64,000 nucleotides of DNA from Rhodanobacter sp. C06 (GCF_002001105.1 NZ_MUNP01000077.1:62001-126000); one strand, 5' to 3'; shown: positions 22,697 to 32,649, numbered from the stretch's first letter. Numbers and translations: made by a program. Notes: generated from the sequence alone by a model not told the origin.

Positions 22697-24016
22697 TTAG
22701 TTGCTCTTCAGCTGCCAAGCGGGTTGCACCCGCGAGGCACGGTAGGTCGGATACAGGCCGGCCAGCATGGTGGCGACCACCGCCACCAGCAGGGTCAGCA
22801 GCAGCAGCGAGACGTCCAGCCGCGCCAGCGCGGCGATATCCTTCGGCATCACCCAGCCCACGCTGGCCACGCCCGCGCAGGTGAGCAGCAGGCCCAGCAC
22901 GCCGCCGGCCACGCCGACGATGCCGGCTTCGGTGAGGAACTGCGCGTAGATCGCCATGCGCGGCGCGCCCAGTGCGCGCCGCACACCGATCTCGGCGCTG
23001 CGGCGCAGGAACTTCGCCAGCAGCAGGCCGATGGTGTTGACCAGGCACACCAGCAGCAGGCCGAGCGCCACCAGCAGCGAGACCTTGGTGTCGCTGGGCA
23101 CCACGTGCTGGTTGTCCAGCCAGGCCGGCAGGTTGCGCAGGCGGTTGTTCGGCGCCCAGCCGAAGCGCCCGTTCTGCTGCTGCTCGCGTGCGTAACCCTG
23201 CAGGTAGTTGCGGTAGGTCGACACCGCCGAGGCGTCGTCCAGCTCGGCCATGTAGGCAATCCACACGCACTCGGAGTGCTGCAGGCCGACGAAGCCGGAT
23301 TCCTTGGGCACCGCGTTGCAATTGGTGTTGCCGTCGTTCTGCATGTTCGCCTGGATGGCGGTCAGGAACGGCAGGAACACGTCGTCGGACTGGCTGTTGA
23401 AGCCGCCCGAGTTGACCACGTCGTAGAAGCGCGGCTGCGGGTTCCAGTCCTTCAGCACGCCGACCACGCGGTAGTCGTGGCTTTCGATGTTGACGCTCTT
23501 GCCCACGCTGTTGGCGCCGCCGAACAGCTTCTGGTTGAGCTTGCTGCTGATCACCACCACCTGCGCCCGGTTGGTGTCATCGCTGGCGCCCCAGCCGCTG
23601 CCGTACTGGAACGGCACGTCCAGCATCGGGAAGAACTCGCCGTACACCGCATGGCCGCTGACGTTGATCGGATGCTTGGTGGCCTCCGCCGGCACGACCG
23701 AGGGCGAGATCTGGTACATCGCCGACTGCAGCTTGGCGCGGTGGTCGCGCATCAGCGCCGTCGCGTCGGCGTAGTCCATCGCGTTCGGCGGCTCACCCTG
23801 GGAAAGGGGGTTGTTGCTCGGCCCCCAGTTGTCGATCTGCGGCACGAACAGCTGCGCGGATTTCCACGGGATCGGGTCGCCCGACACGGCACGGAACACC
23901 GACCACGAGGTCATCGAGGCGGCCACGCCGAAGCCGATCGCCAGCACCATCAAGGCGGTGAGGCCGGGACTGCGTTTCAGGCTGCGCAATGCGAGGTCGA
24001 GGTAGTAGGCGAACAT
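22697..24016 (-). CDS. FtsX-type permease A2, mirror copy
   Basis: Inverted copy of 34039-35358. The open frame continues upstream to 24145 only because the repeat lacks stops. Confidence 0.85.
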   Translation of the reverse strand: MFAYYLDLALRSLKRSPGLTALMVLAIGFGVAASMTSWSVFRAVSGDPIPWKSAQLFVPQIDNWGPSNNPLSQGEPPNAMDYADATALMRDHRAKLQSAMYQISPSVVPAEATKHPINVSGHAVYGEFFPMLDVPFQYGSGWGASDDTNRAQVVVISSKLNQKLFGGANSVGKSVNIESHDYRVVGVLKDWNPQPRFYDVVNSGGFNSQSDDVFLPFLTAIQANMQNDGNTNCNAVPKESGFVGLQHSECVWIAYMAELDDASAVSTYRNYLQGYAREQQQNGRFGWAPNNRLRNLPAWLDNQHVVPSDTKVSLLVALGLLLVCLVNTIGLLLAKFLRRSAEIGVRRALGAPRMAIYAQFLTEAGIVGVAGGVLGLLLTCAGVASVGWVMPKDIAALARLDVSLLLLTLLVAVVATMLAGLYPTYRASRVQPAWQLKSN

Positions 24017-24039
24017 TTCGTTCTCTCCGGTGATGGGTC

Positions 24040-24158
24040 TCCTCCCCCTGCTTGCCCCAAAGGGACTTCCTTCGGTCGCAGGGGGAAGTCGGGAGGGGGT
24101 GCGTCCCCGAGGTCGAAAGCACCCCACCCCAGCCCTCCCCTGCACACAGGGGAGGAGG
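24040..24158. repeat. Composite palindromic element between pairs 1 and 2, mirror copy
   Basis: Inverted copy of 33897-34015, including the 24-nt insertion in one hairpin loop. Confidence 0.85.
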
Positions 24159-24166
24159 TAAATGCG

Positions 24167-25405
24167 TCACACGCTGCGCGTCGCCTCCACCGGCGACACG
24201 CGCGAAGCGCGCAGCGCCGGCGCCAGTACCGCGCCTTGTCCCAGCAGCAACAGCACGATCACGCCGACGCCTACATAGGCCAGCGACATGTGATCCAGCG
24301 CGAAGCGGGTCACCGTCCACAGGTTGAAGGCGTACGCCAGCACCACGCCCAGCGCCACGCCCGCCGCGCTGATCAGGAAGTTCTCGGTGAGGAAGTAGGC
24401 GAGGATGTCGCGCTGCCGCGCGCCCAGCGCCCGGCGCACGCCGATCTGCTTGCGGCGCTGGCCCACCCAGAAGCTGGTGAGGCCCACGATGCCGGCGGCC
24501 GTGATCGCCAGCAGCACGGCGCAGATGATGCCCATCAAGATCGCCATGCCGCGGTCGCTGTCGAAGACCTTGTGGCGGATCGTGGCGTAGTCCTGGAGGC
24601 CATCCTTGGCATCGATGATGCGCAGGCGGCTCTGCGCGTACAGCGCCTTGGGCGCCTCGCGCATCGCGGCAGCGAGCTGGCCCGGCTTCGCCCGCACGAT
24701 GTAGTAGAGGCCGCGCGAGTCGGCCGACCGTATCGGCCAAATCAGCGATTGCCCGGTAAAGGCCTTGTTCCACTGGCTCACGCCCTGCCGGTGCAAGGTA
24801 TCGACGACGCCGATGATGGTGCTGGGCGTGGCACCCATCGCGTAGAAGCTCTTGCCCAGCGCGTTGCCATCGGGAAACAGCCGGTCGGCCAGCGCCTGGC
24901 TCACGATCACCGTTGAGGGCGTGATCGCCTGCTGGGTGCCCATCACCATCACTTCGTCGGGGCGGAAGTTGCGCCCCGCGACCAGCTTCAGCCCCAGCGT
25001 GTCGATGAAGTGCTCGTCACCCAGGTACACCGCGCTGTCGGTGACCGGCTGGGTCTGCTCGGGCGTCAGCGTGACGAAGTTGTCCCAGCCGCCGCCCTGC
25101 AGGGGATAGCCGTTGGCCGGCGTGGCATCGCGCACGGCCGGCAGCTGCCGCAGCGCGAGCAGATCGGCCTGCACCTGCGCATCGACCTGTGCCGTCGGCC
25201 ATTCGGCCGCCCACTGGTTCCGGATGACGAAGACGCTGGATTCGTCCACGCCACTGGCCTCGCCCAGATTGGCCAGCCGCGCGTGGATGATGAACAAGGC
25301 GTTGCACACGATCGCCAGGGTCAAGGCGATCTGCAGCGTGATCAGCACGGTGCCGGCCTTGTGACGGCGCAGCGCGGTGAGGACGGGCTTGATCTGGATA
25401 GTCAT
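24167..25405 (-). CDS. FtsX-type permease B1, mirror copy
   Basis: Inverted copy of 32650-33888. Confidence 0.85.
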   Translation of the reverse strand: MTIQIKPVLTALRRHKAGTVLITLQIALTLAIVCNALFIIHARLANLGEASGVDESSVFVIRNQWAAEWPTAQVDAQVQADLLALRQLPAVRDATPANGYPLQGGGWDNFVTLTPEQTQPVTDSAVYLGDEHFIDTLGLKLVAGRNFRPDEVMVMGTQQAITPSTVIVSQALADRLFPDGNALGKSFYAMGATPSTIIGVVDTLHRQGVSQWNKAFTGQSLIWPIRSADSRGLYYIVRAKPGQLAAAMREAPKALYAQSRLRIIDAKDGLQDYATIRHKVFDSDRGMAILMGIICAVLLAITAAGIVGLTSFWVGQRRKQIGVRRALGARQRDILAYFLTENFLISAAGVALGVVLAYAFNLWTVTRFALDHMSLAYVGVGVIVLLLLGQGAVLAPALRASRVSPVEATRSV

Positions 25406-25415
25406 GGTGCTCTCC

Positions 25416-26726
25416 TCAGCTCGACTTCAACTGCCACGCCGGCTGCACGTGCGCCGCCCGCCATGCCGGATAGAACGCCGCCAGCACGGTGGCGACGATG
25501 GCCACGAGCAGGGTGAGCCCCACCAGCGAGACATCGAGCTGCGCCAGCTGCGCGATCTGCGGCGGAAACAGCACGCCCACGCCGGACACGCCCAGCGCGG
25601 TGAGCAGCAGGCCCAGCACGCCGCCGACCAGGCCCACCGTCGCCGCCTCGATCAGGTATTGCGTGTAGATCTCCCTGCGCGTGGCGCCCAGTGCGCGGCG
25701 CACGCCGATCTCGCCCGCGCGGCGCATGAATTTCGCCAGCAGCAGGCCGATGGTGTTGACCAGGCAGATCACAAAGAAGCCCAGCGCCACGGCCAGTGAA
25801 ATGCGGCTCTCGGGCGGCACCACGTGCTCGTGGTCCAGCCACTGCGCCACGTCGCGCAGGCGCACGTTGGGCGCCCAGCCGAAGCGGCCGGCGTGTTGCT
25901 GGTCAGCGGCGTAGTGGGTGAGGAAACTGCGATAGCTCGCGACTTCGGCCGGGGTGTCCAGCTCCACCCATGGCGTGATCCATACACAATTGCTTTGTGT
26001 GTAATCTTCCCAGTTGGTGAACTTGAGCTGCCCGCGGCAGCTGTTGCGGCCGCTGGGATACATCTTCAGGTCCATGGCCCGGGTGAACGGCATGTAGATA
26101 TCCGGTTCATCGGCAAAACCGTCGGTGCTGAACAGGTCGTAGAACCGCGGGCGCGGGTTCCAGTGGTTGGTGACGCCGACCACGCGGTAATCGTGGCCGC
26201 CAAGATTGATCGTGCGCCCCACGCTGTTCGCGCCGGCGAACACCTTCTGGTTGAGCTCGCTGCTGATGACCACGTCGGCGGCGCGTGCCTCGTCGTCCTG
26301 CAGGCCCCAACCGCTGCCATAGCGGAACGGCACCTCGAACATGGCGAAGAAGTCGCTGCCCACGGCATAGCCGCTGACGGAGATGGGCAGTTCGCGGTTG
26401 CCGCCCGGCATCACAGACATCAGCACCTGGTACAGCATCGTCTTGCGCTTTGCCTCATGTGCCCGCAGCAGCGCCATCGCATCGATGTAGCTCACCGCTT
26501 CCGCCGGTTCGCCCTTGAGGTTCTGCTGCGGCCCCCAACCGTCGATCTGCGGAATGAACAGCTGCGCCGACTTGTCCGGTATCGGATTGCCCGACACCGC
26601 GCGGAACACCGAGTACGTGATCATCGACGCGGCCACGCCGAAACCGATCGCCATCACCATCAGGAGGGTGAGGGCGGGGTTGCGGCGCAGGCTGCGCAGG
26701 CCGAGCTGGAAGTAATAGGCGAACAT
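25416..26726 (-). CDS. FtsX-type permease A1, mirror copy
   Basis: Inverted copy of 31329-32639. Confidence 0.85.
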   Translation of the reverse strand: MFAYYFQLGLRSLRRNPALTLLMVMAIGFGVAASMITYSVFRAVSGNPIPDKSAQLFIPQIDGWGPQQNLKGEPAEAVSYIDAMALLRAHEAKRKTMLYQVLMSVMPGGNRELPISVSGYAVGSDFFAMFEVPFRYGSGWGLQDDEARAADVVISSELNQKVFAGANSVGRTINLGGHDYRVVGVTNHWNPRPRFYDLFSTDGFADEPDIYMPFTRAMDLKMYPSGRNSCRGQLKFTNWEDYTQSNCVWITPWVELDTPAEVASYRSFLTHYAADQQHAGRFGWAPNVRLRDVAQWLDHEHVVPPESRISLAVALGFFVICLVNTIGLLLAKFMRRAGEIGVRRALGATRREIYTQYLIEAATVGLVGGVLGLLLTALGVSGVGVLFPPQIAQLAQLDVSLVGLTLLVAIVATVLAAFYPAWRAAHVQPAWQLKSS

Positions 26727-26746
26727 CACGTTCCTCTGTCGATTTA

Positions 26747-26842
26747 CCCCTCCCCCTGCTTGCAGGGGGAGGCCGGGTGGGGGTGCCTTTCGTCAGGATC
26801 AAATGCACCCCACCCCAACCCTCCCCTGCACGCAGGGGAGGG
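26747..26842. repeat. Composite palindromic element between tolC-like gene and pair 1, mirror copy
   Basis: Inverted copy of 31213-31308. Confidence 0.85.
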
Positions 26843-26850
26843 AGCGAAAC

Positions 26851-28197
26851 TCATTGCAGCAACCCGTTGACCGCTTCCAGGTCGCGCATGTCGATCGTCC
26901 CGGCCGCCTGCTTGAGCAGCAGCTTGTTGAGCACGAACTGGTGGCGCACCACGGTGTATTCGCTCTGCATGTTCGCGAGGTACTGGATCGCGAACACCAC
27001 GTTGGTCAGCGACTGCGTGCCGATGGTGTAGCCCGCGCGCATCGAGGCCACGGTCTTCTGCGCGGCTTCCACCGAATCGCGCGCGCTGTCCACCTGCTCG
27101 ATGCCGTCCACCACCAGGTTGAAGTAGTTGGCGGCGTCGCGCGCGGCCTGGCGACGCTGGGTTTCCAGCACGCCCTGGTCGGCATCGCGCTGGTACAACG
27201 CCTGCTTCACCTGCGCATGCGTGAGGCCGCCGCTGAACAGCGGGATGGTGAGCGTGAGGCCTACCGTGGTGGTGGCCGGCCCGTAGGCGCCCGTGCCCGG
27301 CATGGCGTTCGACCACTGGCCGAACTTGTTGTAACCCACGCCCGCGGTGAGCGTGGGCAGGTGCCCGGCGCGCGCCGCCGCCACCTTGTGCTCGTCGCTG
27401 CTCACGGCGTAACGCGCGGCGAGCACGGTGGGGTTGGTCTTCAGCGCCGCGTCCACCCAGGCCTGCTCGTTGTCCGGCTGCGGCGCCTGCATGGGCAGGT
27501 CGTCGCGCAGCTTCTTCAACTCGCCCACCGGCTTGCCGGTGATCTGCTGCAACGCACGGCGCGCATCCTTGAGGGCATCTTCGGCGCTGATCCGCTGCGC
27601 CTTGATGTACAGGTAGAGCGCCTTCGACTGGCTGACGTCCGCGGCCATCGACAAACCGTTCTTGAAGCGCGAGGACGTCTGGTCGTACTCCTGCTTGTAG
27701 GCGTCCTCGTAGGCGCGATCGATGTCCAGCATGTCCCGCGACACCAGCACGTTGAAGTACGCATTGGCCACGCGCACGTACAGGTTCTGCAACGCGGCCT
27801 GGTAGACCTGCTCCTGCGCGTCGCGGGCGGCGTGCGCCGCGCGCAGGTTGGCGATCGCGGACAGGTCGATGATCGGCTGGCTGAGGTTGCCGGTGAGGCT
27901 GCGGTCGCGCACGTGGCCACCGCCGCCGGTCTGCACGATGTTGCCGTTGCCGGACGTGGTCTGGGTGCTGCCGCCGCTGTGGATCTGGTCCATCTCCAGT
28001 CCCGCTGACAACTGCGGCAGCAACGCGGCGCGGGCCACCGGGACGCCTTCGGCCACCAGCAGCCGTTGCGCATCGGCGGTGGCCAGCACCGGGTCGTTGG
28101 CGACGGCCTGACGGTAGGCATCCATCAGGTCCTCGCCGTGCCCCGGGAACGGGGCGACGGCGAGCAGGAGCAGCACGGGCAGCAGCTTCACACGCAT
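26851..28197 (-). CDS. TolC-family outer-membrane channel, mirror copy
   Basis: Inverted copy of 29858-31204. Confidence 0.85.
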   Translation of the reverse strand: MRVKLLPVLLLLAVAPFPGHGEDLMDAYRQAVANDPVLATADAQRLLVAEGVPVARAALLPQLSAGLEMDQIHSGGSTQTTSGNGNIVQTGGGGHVRDRSLTGNLSQPIIDLSAIANLRAAHAARDAQEQVYQAALQNLYVRVANAYFNVLVSRDMLDIDRAYEDAYKQEYDQTSSRFKNGLSMAADVSQSKALYLYIKAQRISAEDALKDARRALQQITGKPVGELKKLRDDLPMQAPQPDNEQAWVDAALKTNPTVLAARYAVSSDEHKVAAARAGHLPTLTAGVGYNKFGQWSNAMPGTGAYGPATTTVGLTLTIPLFSGGLTHAQVKQALYQRDADQGVLETQRRQAARDAANYFNLVVDGIEQVDSARDSVEAAQKTVASMRAGYTIGTQSLTNVVFAIQYLANMQSEYTVVRHQFVLNKLLLKQAAGTIDMRDLEAVNGLLQ

Positions 28198-28246
28198 GGA
28201 CTGGACTCGCAGTGGGCGGGCATGGGGGCGACGGATGCGGAAGGCA

Positions 28247-28972
28247 TCAGGCCGGGCTGGCGTTGCCGCGTGCCGCGGTCACGCTGTTGTGGAAACGCGG
28301 GTCCTCTGCGAGATCCACCACCTGGCCATCGATGATGTGCACGTTGCGCTGCGCGCGCGCGGCCAGCTCGGGGTCGTGCGTCACCATCACGATGGTGGCG
28401 CCTTCGCGATGGATCTCCTCCAGCAGCTCCAGCACGCCGCGGGCCATCTGCGTGTCCAGGTTGCCGGTGGGTTCGTCGGCGAGCAGCAGGCGGGGCGAAC
28501 CGGCCAGCGCACGGGCGATCGCCACGCGCTGCTGCTGGCCGCCGGAGAGTTCGGCCGGGTAGTGCTTGAAGCGCGAGGCCAGGCCCACGCGCTCCAGCGC
28601 GTCCATGATGCGCTGCTTGCGCTCCGGCGCCTTCATGCCGCGGTAGCGCAGCGGCACTTCCACGTTGTCGTACACGTTGAGGTCGGGGATCAGGTTGAAC
28701 GCCTGGAAGATGAAGCCGATCTTCTCGTTGCGGATCTTCGAGCGCGCGTTGTCGTTGAGGTTGCTCACCTCGATGCCGTCGAGGTGGTACTCGCCGCCGG
28801 TGAAGGTTTCCAGCAGGCCGGCGATGGTGAGGAAGGTGGTCTTGCCCGAACCGGACGGACCGGTGACGGCGACGAACTCGCCCTCCTTCACGTCGATGTT
28901 GAAGTCGCGCAGCGCGTAGGTCTCCACCACTTCGGTGCGGTAGACCTTGGACAGGTGGGTCATCTTGAGCAT
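28247..28972 (-). CDS. ABC transporter ATPase, mirror copy
   Basis: Inverted copy of 29083-29808. Its start faces the start of the right-arm copy across 110 bp, so the two clusters are divergent. Confidence 0.85.
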   Translation of the reverse strand: MLKMTHLSKVYRTEVVETYALRDFNIDVKEGEFVAVTGPSGSGKTTFLTIAGLLETFTGGEYHLDGIEVSNLNDNARSKIRNEKIGFIFQAFNLIPDLNVYDNVEVPLRYRGMKAPERKQRIMDALERVGLASRFKHYPAELSGGQQQRVAIARALAGSPRLLLADEPTGNLDTQMARGVLELLEEIHREGATIVMVTHDPELAARAQRNVHIIDGQVVDLAEDPRFHNSVTAARGNASPA

Positions 28973-29013
28973 GGTTCACGTTCCTCGGTGGTGGTGGATG
29001 GTTCTGCTTTCTT

Positions 29014-29041
29014 CCCCTCCCCCTGCGCGCAGGGGCAGGGG
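29014..29041. repeat. GC-rich hairpin at the fold point of the giant palindrome
   Basis: The centre of symmetry lies in CCCCTCCCCCTGCG/CGCAGGGGCAGGGG. This is a short hairpin of the same type (CCTCCCCCTGC-NN-GCAGGGGGAGG) that occurs between genes elsewhere in the cluster. Left and right halves match except for C at 29019 opposite C at 29036. The true upstream flank of the ATPase gene is therefore known only as far as this hairpin. Confidence 0.9.
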
Positions 29042-29082
29042 AAGAAAGCAGAACCATCCACCACCACCGAGGAACGTGAACC

Positions 29083-29808
29083 ATGCTCAAGATGACCCAC
29101 CTGTCCAAGGTCTACCGCACCGAAGTGGTGGAGACCTACGCGCTGCGCGACTTCAACATCGACGTGAAGGAGGGCGAGTTCGTCGCCGTCACCGGTCCGT
29201 CCGGTTCGGGCAAGACCACCTTCCTCACCATCGCCGGCCTGCTGGAAACCTTCACCGGCGGCGAGTACCACCTCGACGGCATCGAGGTGAGCAACCTCAA
29301 CGACAACGCGCGCTCGAAGATCCGCAACGAGAAGATCGGCTTCATCTTCCAGGCGTTCAACCTGATCCCCGACCTCAACGTGTACGACAACGTGGAAGTG
29401 CCGCTGCGCTACCGCGGCATGAAGGCGCCGGAGCGCAAGCAGCGCATCATGGACGCGCTGGAGCGCGTGGGCCTGGCCTCGCGCTTCAAGCACTACCCGG
29501 CCGAACTCTCCGGCGGCCAGCAGCAGCGCGTGGCGATCGCCCGTGCGCTGGCCGGTTCGCCCCGCCTGCTGCTCGCCGACGAACCCACCGGCAACCTGGA
29601 CACGCAGATGGCCCGCGGCGTGCTGGAGCTGCTGGAGGAGATCCATCGCGAAGGCGCCACCATCGTGATGGTGACGCACGACCCCGAGCTGGCCGCGCGC
29701 GCGCAGCGCAACGTGCACATCATCGATGGCCAGGTGGTGGATCTCGCAGAGGACCCGCGTTTCCACAACAGCGTGACCGCGGCACGCGGCAACGCCAGCC
29801 CGGCCTGA
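29083..29808 (+). CDS. ABC transporter ATP-binding protein, MacB/LolD type
   Basis: Cytoplasmic ATPase that should power the neighbouring permeases. The 241 residues contain the Walker A motif GPSGSGKTT (38-46), the Q-loop Gln90, the signature LSGGQ (142-146), Walker B LLLADE (162-167) followed by PTGNLDT, and the switch His199 in VTHD. Length and motifs fit the LolD/MacB/FtsE subfamily, which pairs with FtsX-type permeases that do not import. It is the only ATPase gene in a cluster with 18 permeases, so it presumably serves all of them as a homodimer. The ATG follows a GAGGA at 29069-29073. Only 55 bp separate the start from the palindrome fold, so promoter and any upstream operon genes are not visible. 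In related clusters a periplasmic adaptor gene is expected there. Confidence 0.95.
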   Translation: MLKMTHLSKVYRTEVVETYALRDFNIDVKEGEFVAVTGPSGSGKTTFLTIAGLLETFTGGEYHLDGIEVSNLNDNARSKIRNEKIGFIFQAFNLIPDLNVYDNVEVPLRYRGMKAPERKQRIMDALERVGLASRFKHYPAELSGGQQQRVAIARALAGSPRLLLADEPTGNLDTQMARGVLELLEEIHREGATIVMVTHDPELAARAQRNVHIIDGQVVDLAEDPRFHNSVTAARGNASPA

Positions 29809-29857
29809 TGCCTTCCGCATCCGTCGCCCCCATGCCCGCCCACTGCGAGTCCAGTCC

Positions 29858-31204
29858 ATGCGTGTGAAGCTGCTGCCCGTGCTGCTCCTGCTCGCCGTCG
29901 CCCCGTTCCCGGGGCACGGCGAGGACCTGATGGATGCCTACCGTCAGGCCGTCGCCAACGACCCGGTGCTGGCCACCGCCGATGCGCAACGGCTGCTGGT
30001 GGCCGAAGGCGTCCCGGTGGCCCGCGCCGCGTTGCTGCCGCAGTTGTCAGCGGGACTGGAGATGGACCAGATCCACAGCGGCGGCAGCACCCAGACCACG
30101 TCCGGCAACGGCAACATCGTGCAGACCGGCGGCGGTGGCCACGTGCGCGACCGCAGCCTCACCGGCAACCTCAGCCAGCCGATCATCGACCTGTCCGCGA
30201 TCGCCAACCTGCGCGCGGCGCACGCCGCCCGCGACGCGCAGGAGCAGGTCTACCAGGCCGCGTTGCAGAACCTGTACGTGCGCGTGGCCAATGCGTACTT
30301 CAACGTGCTGGTGTCGCGGGACATGCTGGACATCGATCGCGCCTACGAGGACGCCTACAAGCAGGAGTACGACCAGACGTCCTCGCGCTTCAAGAACGGT
30401 TTGTCGATGGCCGCGGACGTCAGCCAGTCGAAGGCGCTCTACCTGTACATCAAGGCGCAGCGGATCAGCGCCGAAGATGCCCTCAAGGATGCGCGCCGTG
30501 CGTTGCAGCAGATCACCGGCAAGCCGGTGGGCGAGTTGAAGAAGCTGCGCGACGACCTGCCCATGCAGGCGCCGCAGCCGGACAACGAGCAGGCCTGGGT
30601 GGACGCGGCGCTGAAGACCAACCCCACCGTGCTCGCCGCGCGTTACGCCGTGAGCAGCGACGAGCACAAGGTGGCGGCGGCGCGCGCCGGGCACCTGCCC
30701 ACGCTCACCGCGGGCGTGGGTTACAACAAGTTCGGCCAGTGGTCGAACGCCATGCCGGGCACGGGCGCCTACGGGCCGGCCACCACCACGGTAGGCCTCA
30801 CGCTCACCATCCCGCTGTTCAGCGGCGGCCTCACGCATGCGCAGGTGAAGCAGGCGTTGTACCAGCGCGATGCCGACCAGGGCGTGCTGGAAACCCAGCG
30901 TCGCCAGGCCGCGCGCGACGCCGCCAACTACTTCAACCTGGTGGTGGACGGCATCGAGCAGGTGGACAGCGCGCGCGATTCGGTGGAAGCCGCGCAGAAG
31001 ACCGTGGCCTCGATGCGCGCGGGCTACACCATCGGCACGCAGTCGCTGACCAACGTGGTGTTCGCGATCCAGTACCTCGCGAACATGCAGAGCGAATACA
31101 CCGTGGTGCGCCACCAGTTCGTGCTCAACAAGCTGCTGCTCAAGCAGGCGGCCGGGACGATCGACATGCGCGACCTGGAAGCGGTCAACGGGTTGCTGCA
31201 ATGA
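29858..31204 (+). CDS. TolC-family outer-membrane efflux protein
   Basis: Predicted trimeric outer-membrane channel with a periplasmic tunnel, the exit duct of a tripartite exporter. The 448 residues begin with a signal peptide (positive MRVK, hydrophobic run to about residue 17, likely cleavage near GHG21). The rest is polar and helical with the usual two-fold repeat of this family; the motif pattern LMDAYRQAVANDP...ARAALLPQL after the signal peptide is typical. The gene starts 49 bp after the ATPase stop and is followed by a repeat element and the first permease pair, so it is probably co-transcribed. It is the only such channel in the cluster. Substrate cannot be read from the sequence. 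Confidence 0.93.
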   Translation: MRVKLLPVLLLLAVAPFPGHGEDLMDAYRQAVANDPVLATADAQRLLVAEGVPVARAALLPQLSAGLEMDQIHSGGSTQTTSGNGNIVQTGGGGHVRDRSLTGNLSQPIIDLSAIANLRAAHAARDAQEQVYQAALQNLYVRVANAYFNVLVSRDMLDIDRAYEDAYKQEYDQTSSRFKNGLSMAADVSQSKALYLYIKAQRISAEDALKDARRALQQITGKPVGELKKLRDDLPMQAPQPDNEQAWVDAALKTNPTVLAARYAVSSDEHKVAAARAGHLPTLTAGVGYNKFGQWSNAMPGTGAYGPATTTVGLTLTIPLFSGGLTHAQVKQALYQRDADQGVLETQRRQAARDAANYFNLVVDGIEQVDSARDSVEAAQKTVASMRAGYTIGTQSLTNVVFAIQYLANMQSEYTVVRHQFVLNKLLLKQAAGTIDMRDLEAVNGLLQ

Positions 31205-31212
31205 GTTTCGCT

Positions 31213-31308
31213 CCCTCCCCTGCGTGCAGGGGAGGGTTGGGGTGGGGTGCATTTGATCCTGACGAAAGGCACCCCCACCCGGCCTCCCCCTGCAAGCAGG
31301 GGGAGGGG
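31213..31308. repeat. Composite palindromic element between tolC-like gene and pair 1
   Basis: Two hairpins (31213-31236, CCCTCCCCTGC stem; 31283-31306, CCTCCCCCTGC stem) enclose inverted tails (TTGGGGTGGGGTG and CACCCCCACCCGG) and a 20-bp core. The unit fills the gap between the genes and ends just before the Shine-Dalgarno region of A1. Confidence 0.85.
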
Positions 31309-31328
31309 TAAATCGACAGAGGAACGTG

Positions 31329-32639
31329 ATGTTCGCCTATTACTTCCAGCTCGGCCTGCGCAGCCTGCGCCGCAACCCCGCCCTCACCCTCCTGATGGTG
31401 ATGGCGATCGGTTTCGGCGTGGCCGCGTCGATGATCACGTACTCGGTGTTCCGCGCGGTGTCGGGCAATCCGATACCGGACAAGTCGGCGCAGCTGTTCA
31501 TTCCGCAGATCGACGGTTGGGGGCCGCAGCAGAACCTCAAGGGCGAACCGGCGGAAGCGGTGAGCTACATCGATGCGATGGCGCTGCTGCGGGCACATGA
31601 GGCAAAGCGCAAGACGATGCTGTACCAGGTGCTGATGTCTGTGATGCCGGGCGGCAACCGCGAACTGCCCATCTCCGTCAGCGGCTATGCCGTGGGCAGC
31701 GACTTCTTCGCCATGTTCGAGGTGCCGTTCCGCTATGGCAGCGGTTGGGGCCTGCAGGACGACGAGGCACGCGCCGCCGACGTGGTCATCAGCAGCGAGC
31801 TCAACCAGAAGGTGTTCGCCGGCGCGAACAGCGTGGGGCGCACGATCAATCTTGGCGGCCACGATTACCGCGTGGTCGGCGTCACCAACCACTGGAACCC
31901 GCGCCCGCGGTTCTACGACCTGTTCAGCACCGACGGTTTTGCCGATGAACCGGATATCTACATGCCGTTCACCCGGGCCATGGACCTGAAGATGTATCCC
32001 AGCGGCCGCAACAGCTGCCGCGGGCAGCTCAAGTTCACCAACTGGGAAGATTACACACAAAGCAATTGTGTATGGATCACGCCATGGGTGGAGCTGGACA
32101 CCCCGGCCGAAGTCGCGAGCTATCGCAGTTTCCTCACCCACTACGCCGCTGACCAGCAACACGCCGGCCGCTTCGGCTGGGCGCCCAACGTGCGCCTGCG
32201 CGACGTGGCGCAGTGGCTGGACCACGAGCACGTGGTGCCGCCCGAGAGCCGCATTTCACTGGCCGTGGCGCTGGGCTTCTTTGTGATCTGCCTGGTCAAC
32301 ACCATCGGCCTGCTGCTGGCGAAATTCATGCGCCGCGCGGGCGAGATCGGCGTGCGCCGCGCACTGGGCGCCACGCGCAGGGAGATCTACACGCAATACC
32401 TGATCGAGGCGGCGACGGTGGGCCTGGTCGGCGGCGTGCTGGGCCTGCTGCTCACCGCGCTGGGCGTGTCCGGCGTGGGCGTGCTGTTTCCGCCGCAGAT
32501 CGCGCAGCTGGCGCAGCTCGATGTCTCGCTGGTGGGGCTCACCCTGCTCGTGGCCATCGTCGCCACCGTGCTGGCGGCGTTCTATCCGGCATGGCGGGCG
32601 GCGCACGTGCAGCCGGCGTGGCAGTTGAAGTCGAGCTGA
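31329..32639 (+). CDS. FtsX/MacB-type ABC permease A1
   Basis: Inner-membrane permease, first of nine A subunits. The 436 residues show an amphipathic start (MFAYYFQLGLRSLRR), TM1 at about 18-42, a MacB-like periplasmic domain to about 305, TM2 at 310-332, TM3 at 357-380 and TM4 at 399-420. Between TM2 and TM3 lies the FtsX coupling motif GEIGVRRALGATR (338-350). The periplasmic domain carries two cysteines, 230 and 247, probably a disulfide. The ATG is chosen over the GTG one codon upstream because every A paralogue begins with MF. B1 follows after 10 bp and is the likely heterodimer partner. Confidence 0.93.
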   Translation: MFAYYFQLGLRSLRRNPALTLLMVMAIGFGVAASMITYSVFRAVSGNPIPDKSAQLFIPQIDGWGPQQNLKGEPAEAVSYIDAMALLRAHEAKRKTMLYQVLMSVMPGGNRELPISVSGYAVGSDFFAMFEVPFRYGSGWGLQDDEARAADVVISSELNQKVFAGANSVGRTINLGGHDYRVVGVTNHWNPRPRFYDLFSTDGFADEPDIYMPFTRAMDLKMYPSGRNSCRGQLKFTNWEDYTQSNCVWITPWVELDTPAEVASYRSFLTHYAADQQHAGRFGWAPNVRLRDVAQWLDHEHVVPPESRISLAVALGFFVICLVNTIGLLLAKFMRRAGEIGVRRALGATRREIYTQYLIEAATVGLVGGVLGLLLTALGVSGVGVLFPPQIAQLAQLDVSLVGLTLLVAIVATVLAAFYPAWRAAHVQPAWQLKSS

Positions 32640-32649
32640 GGAGAGCACC

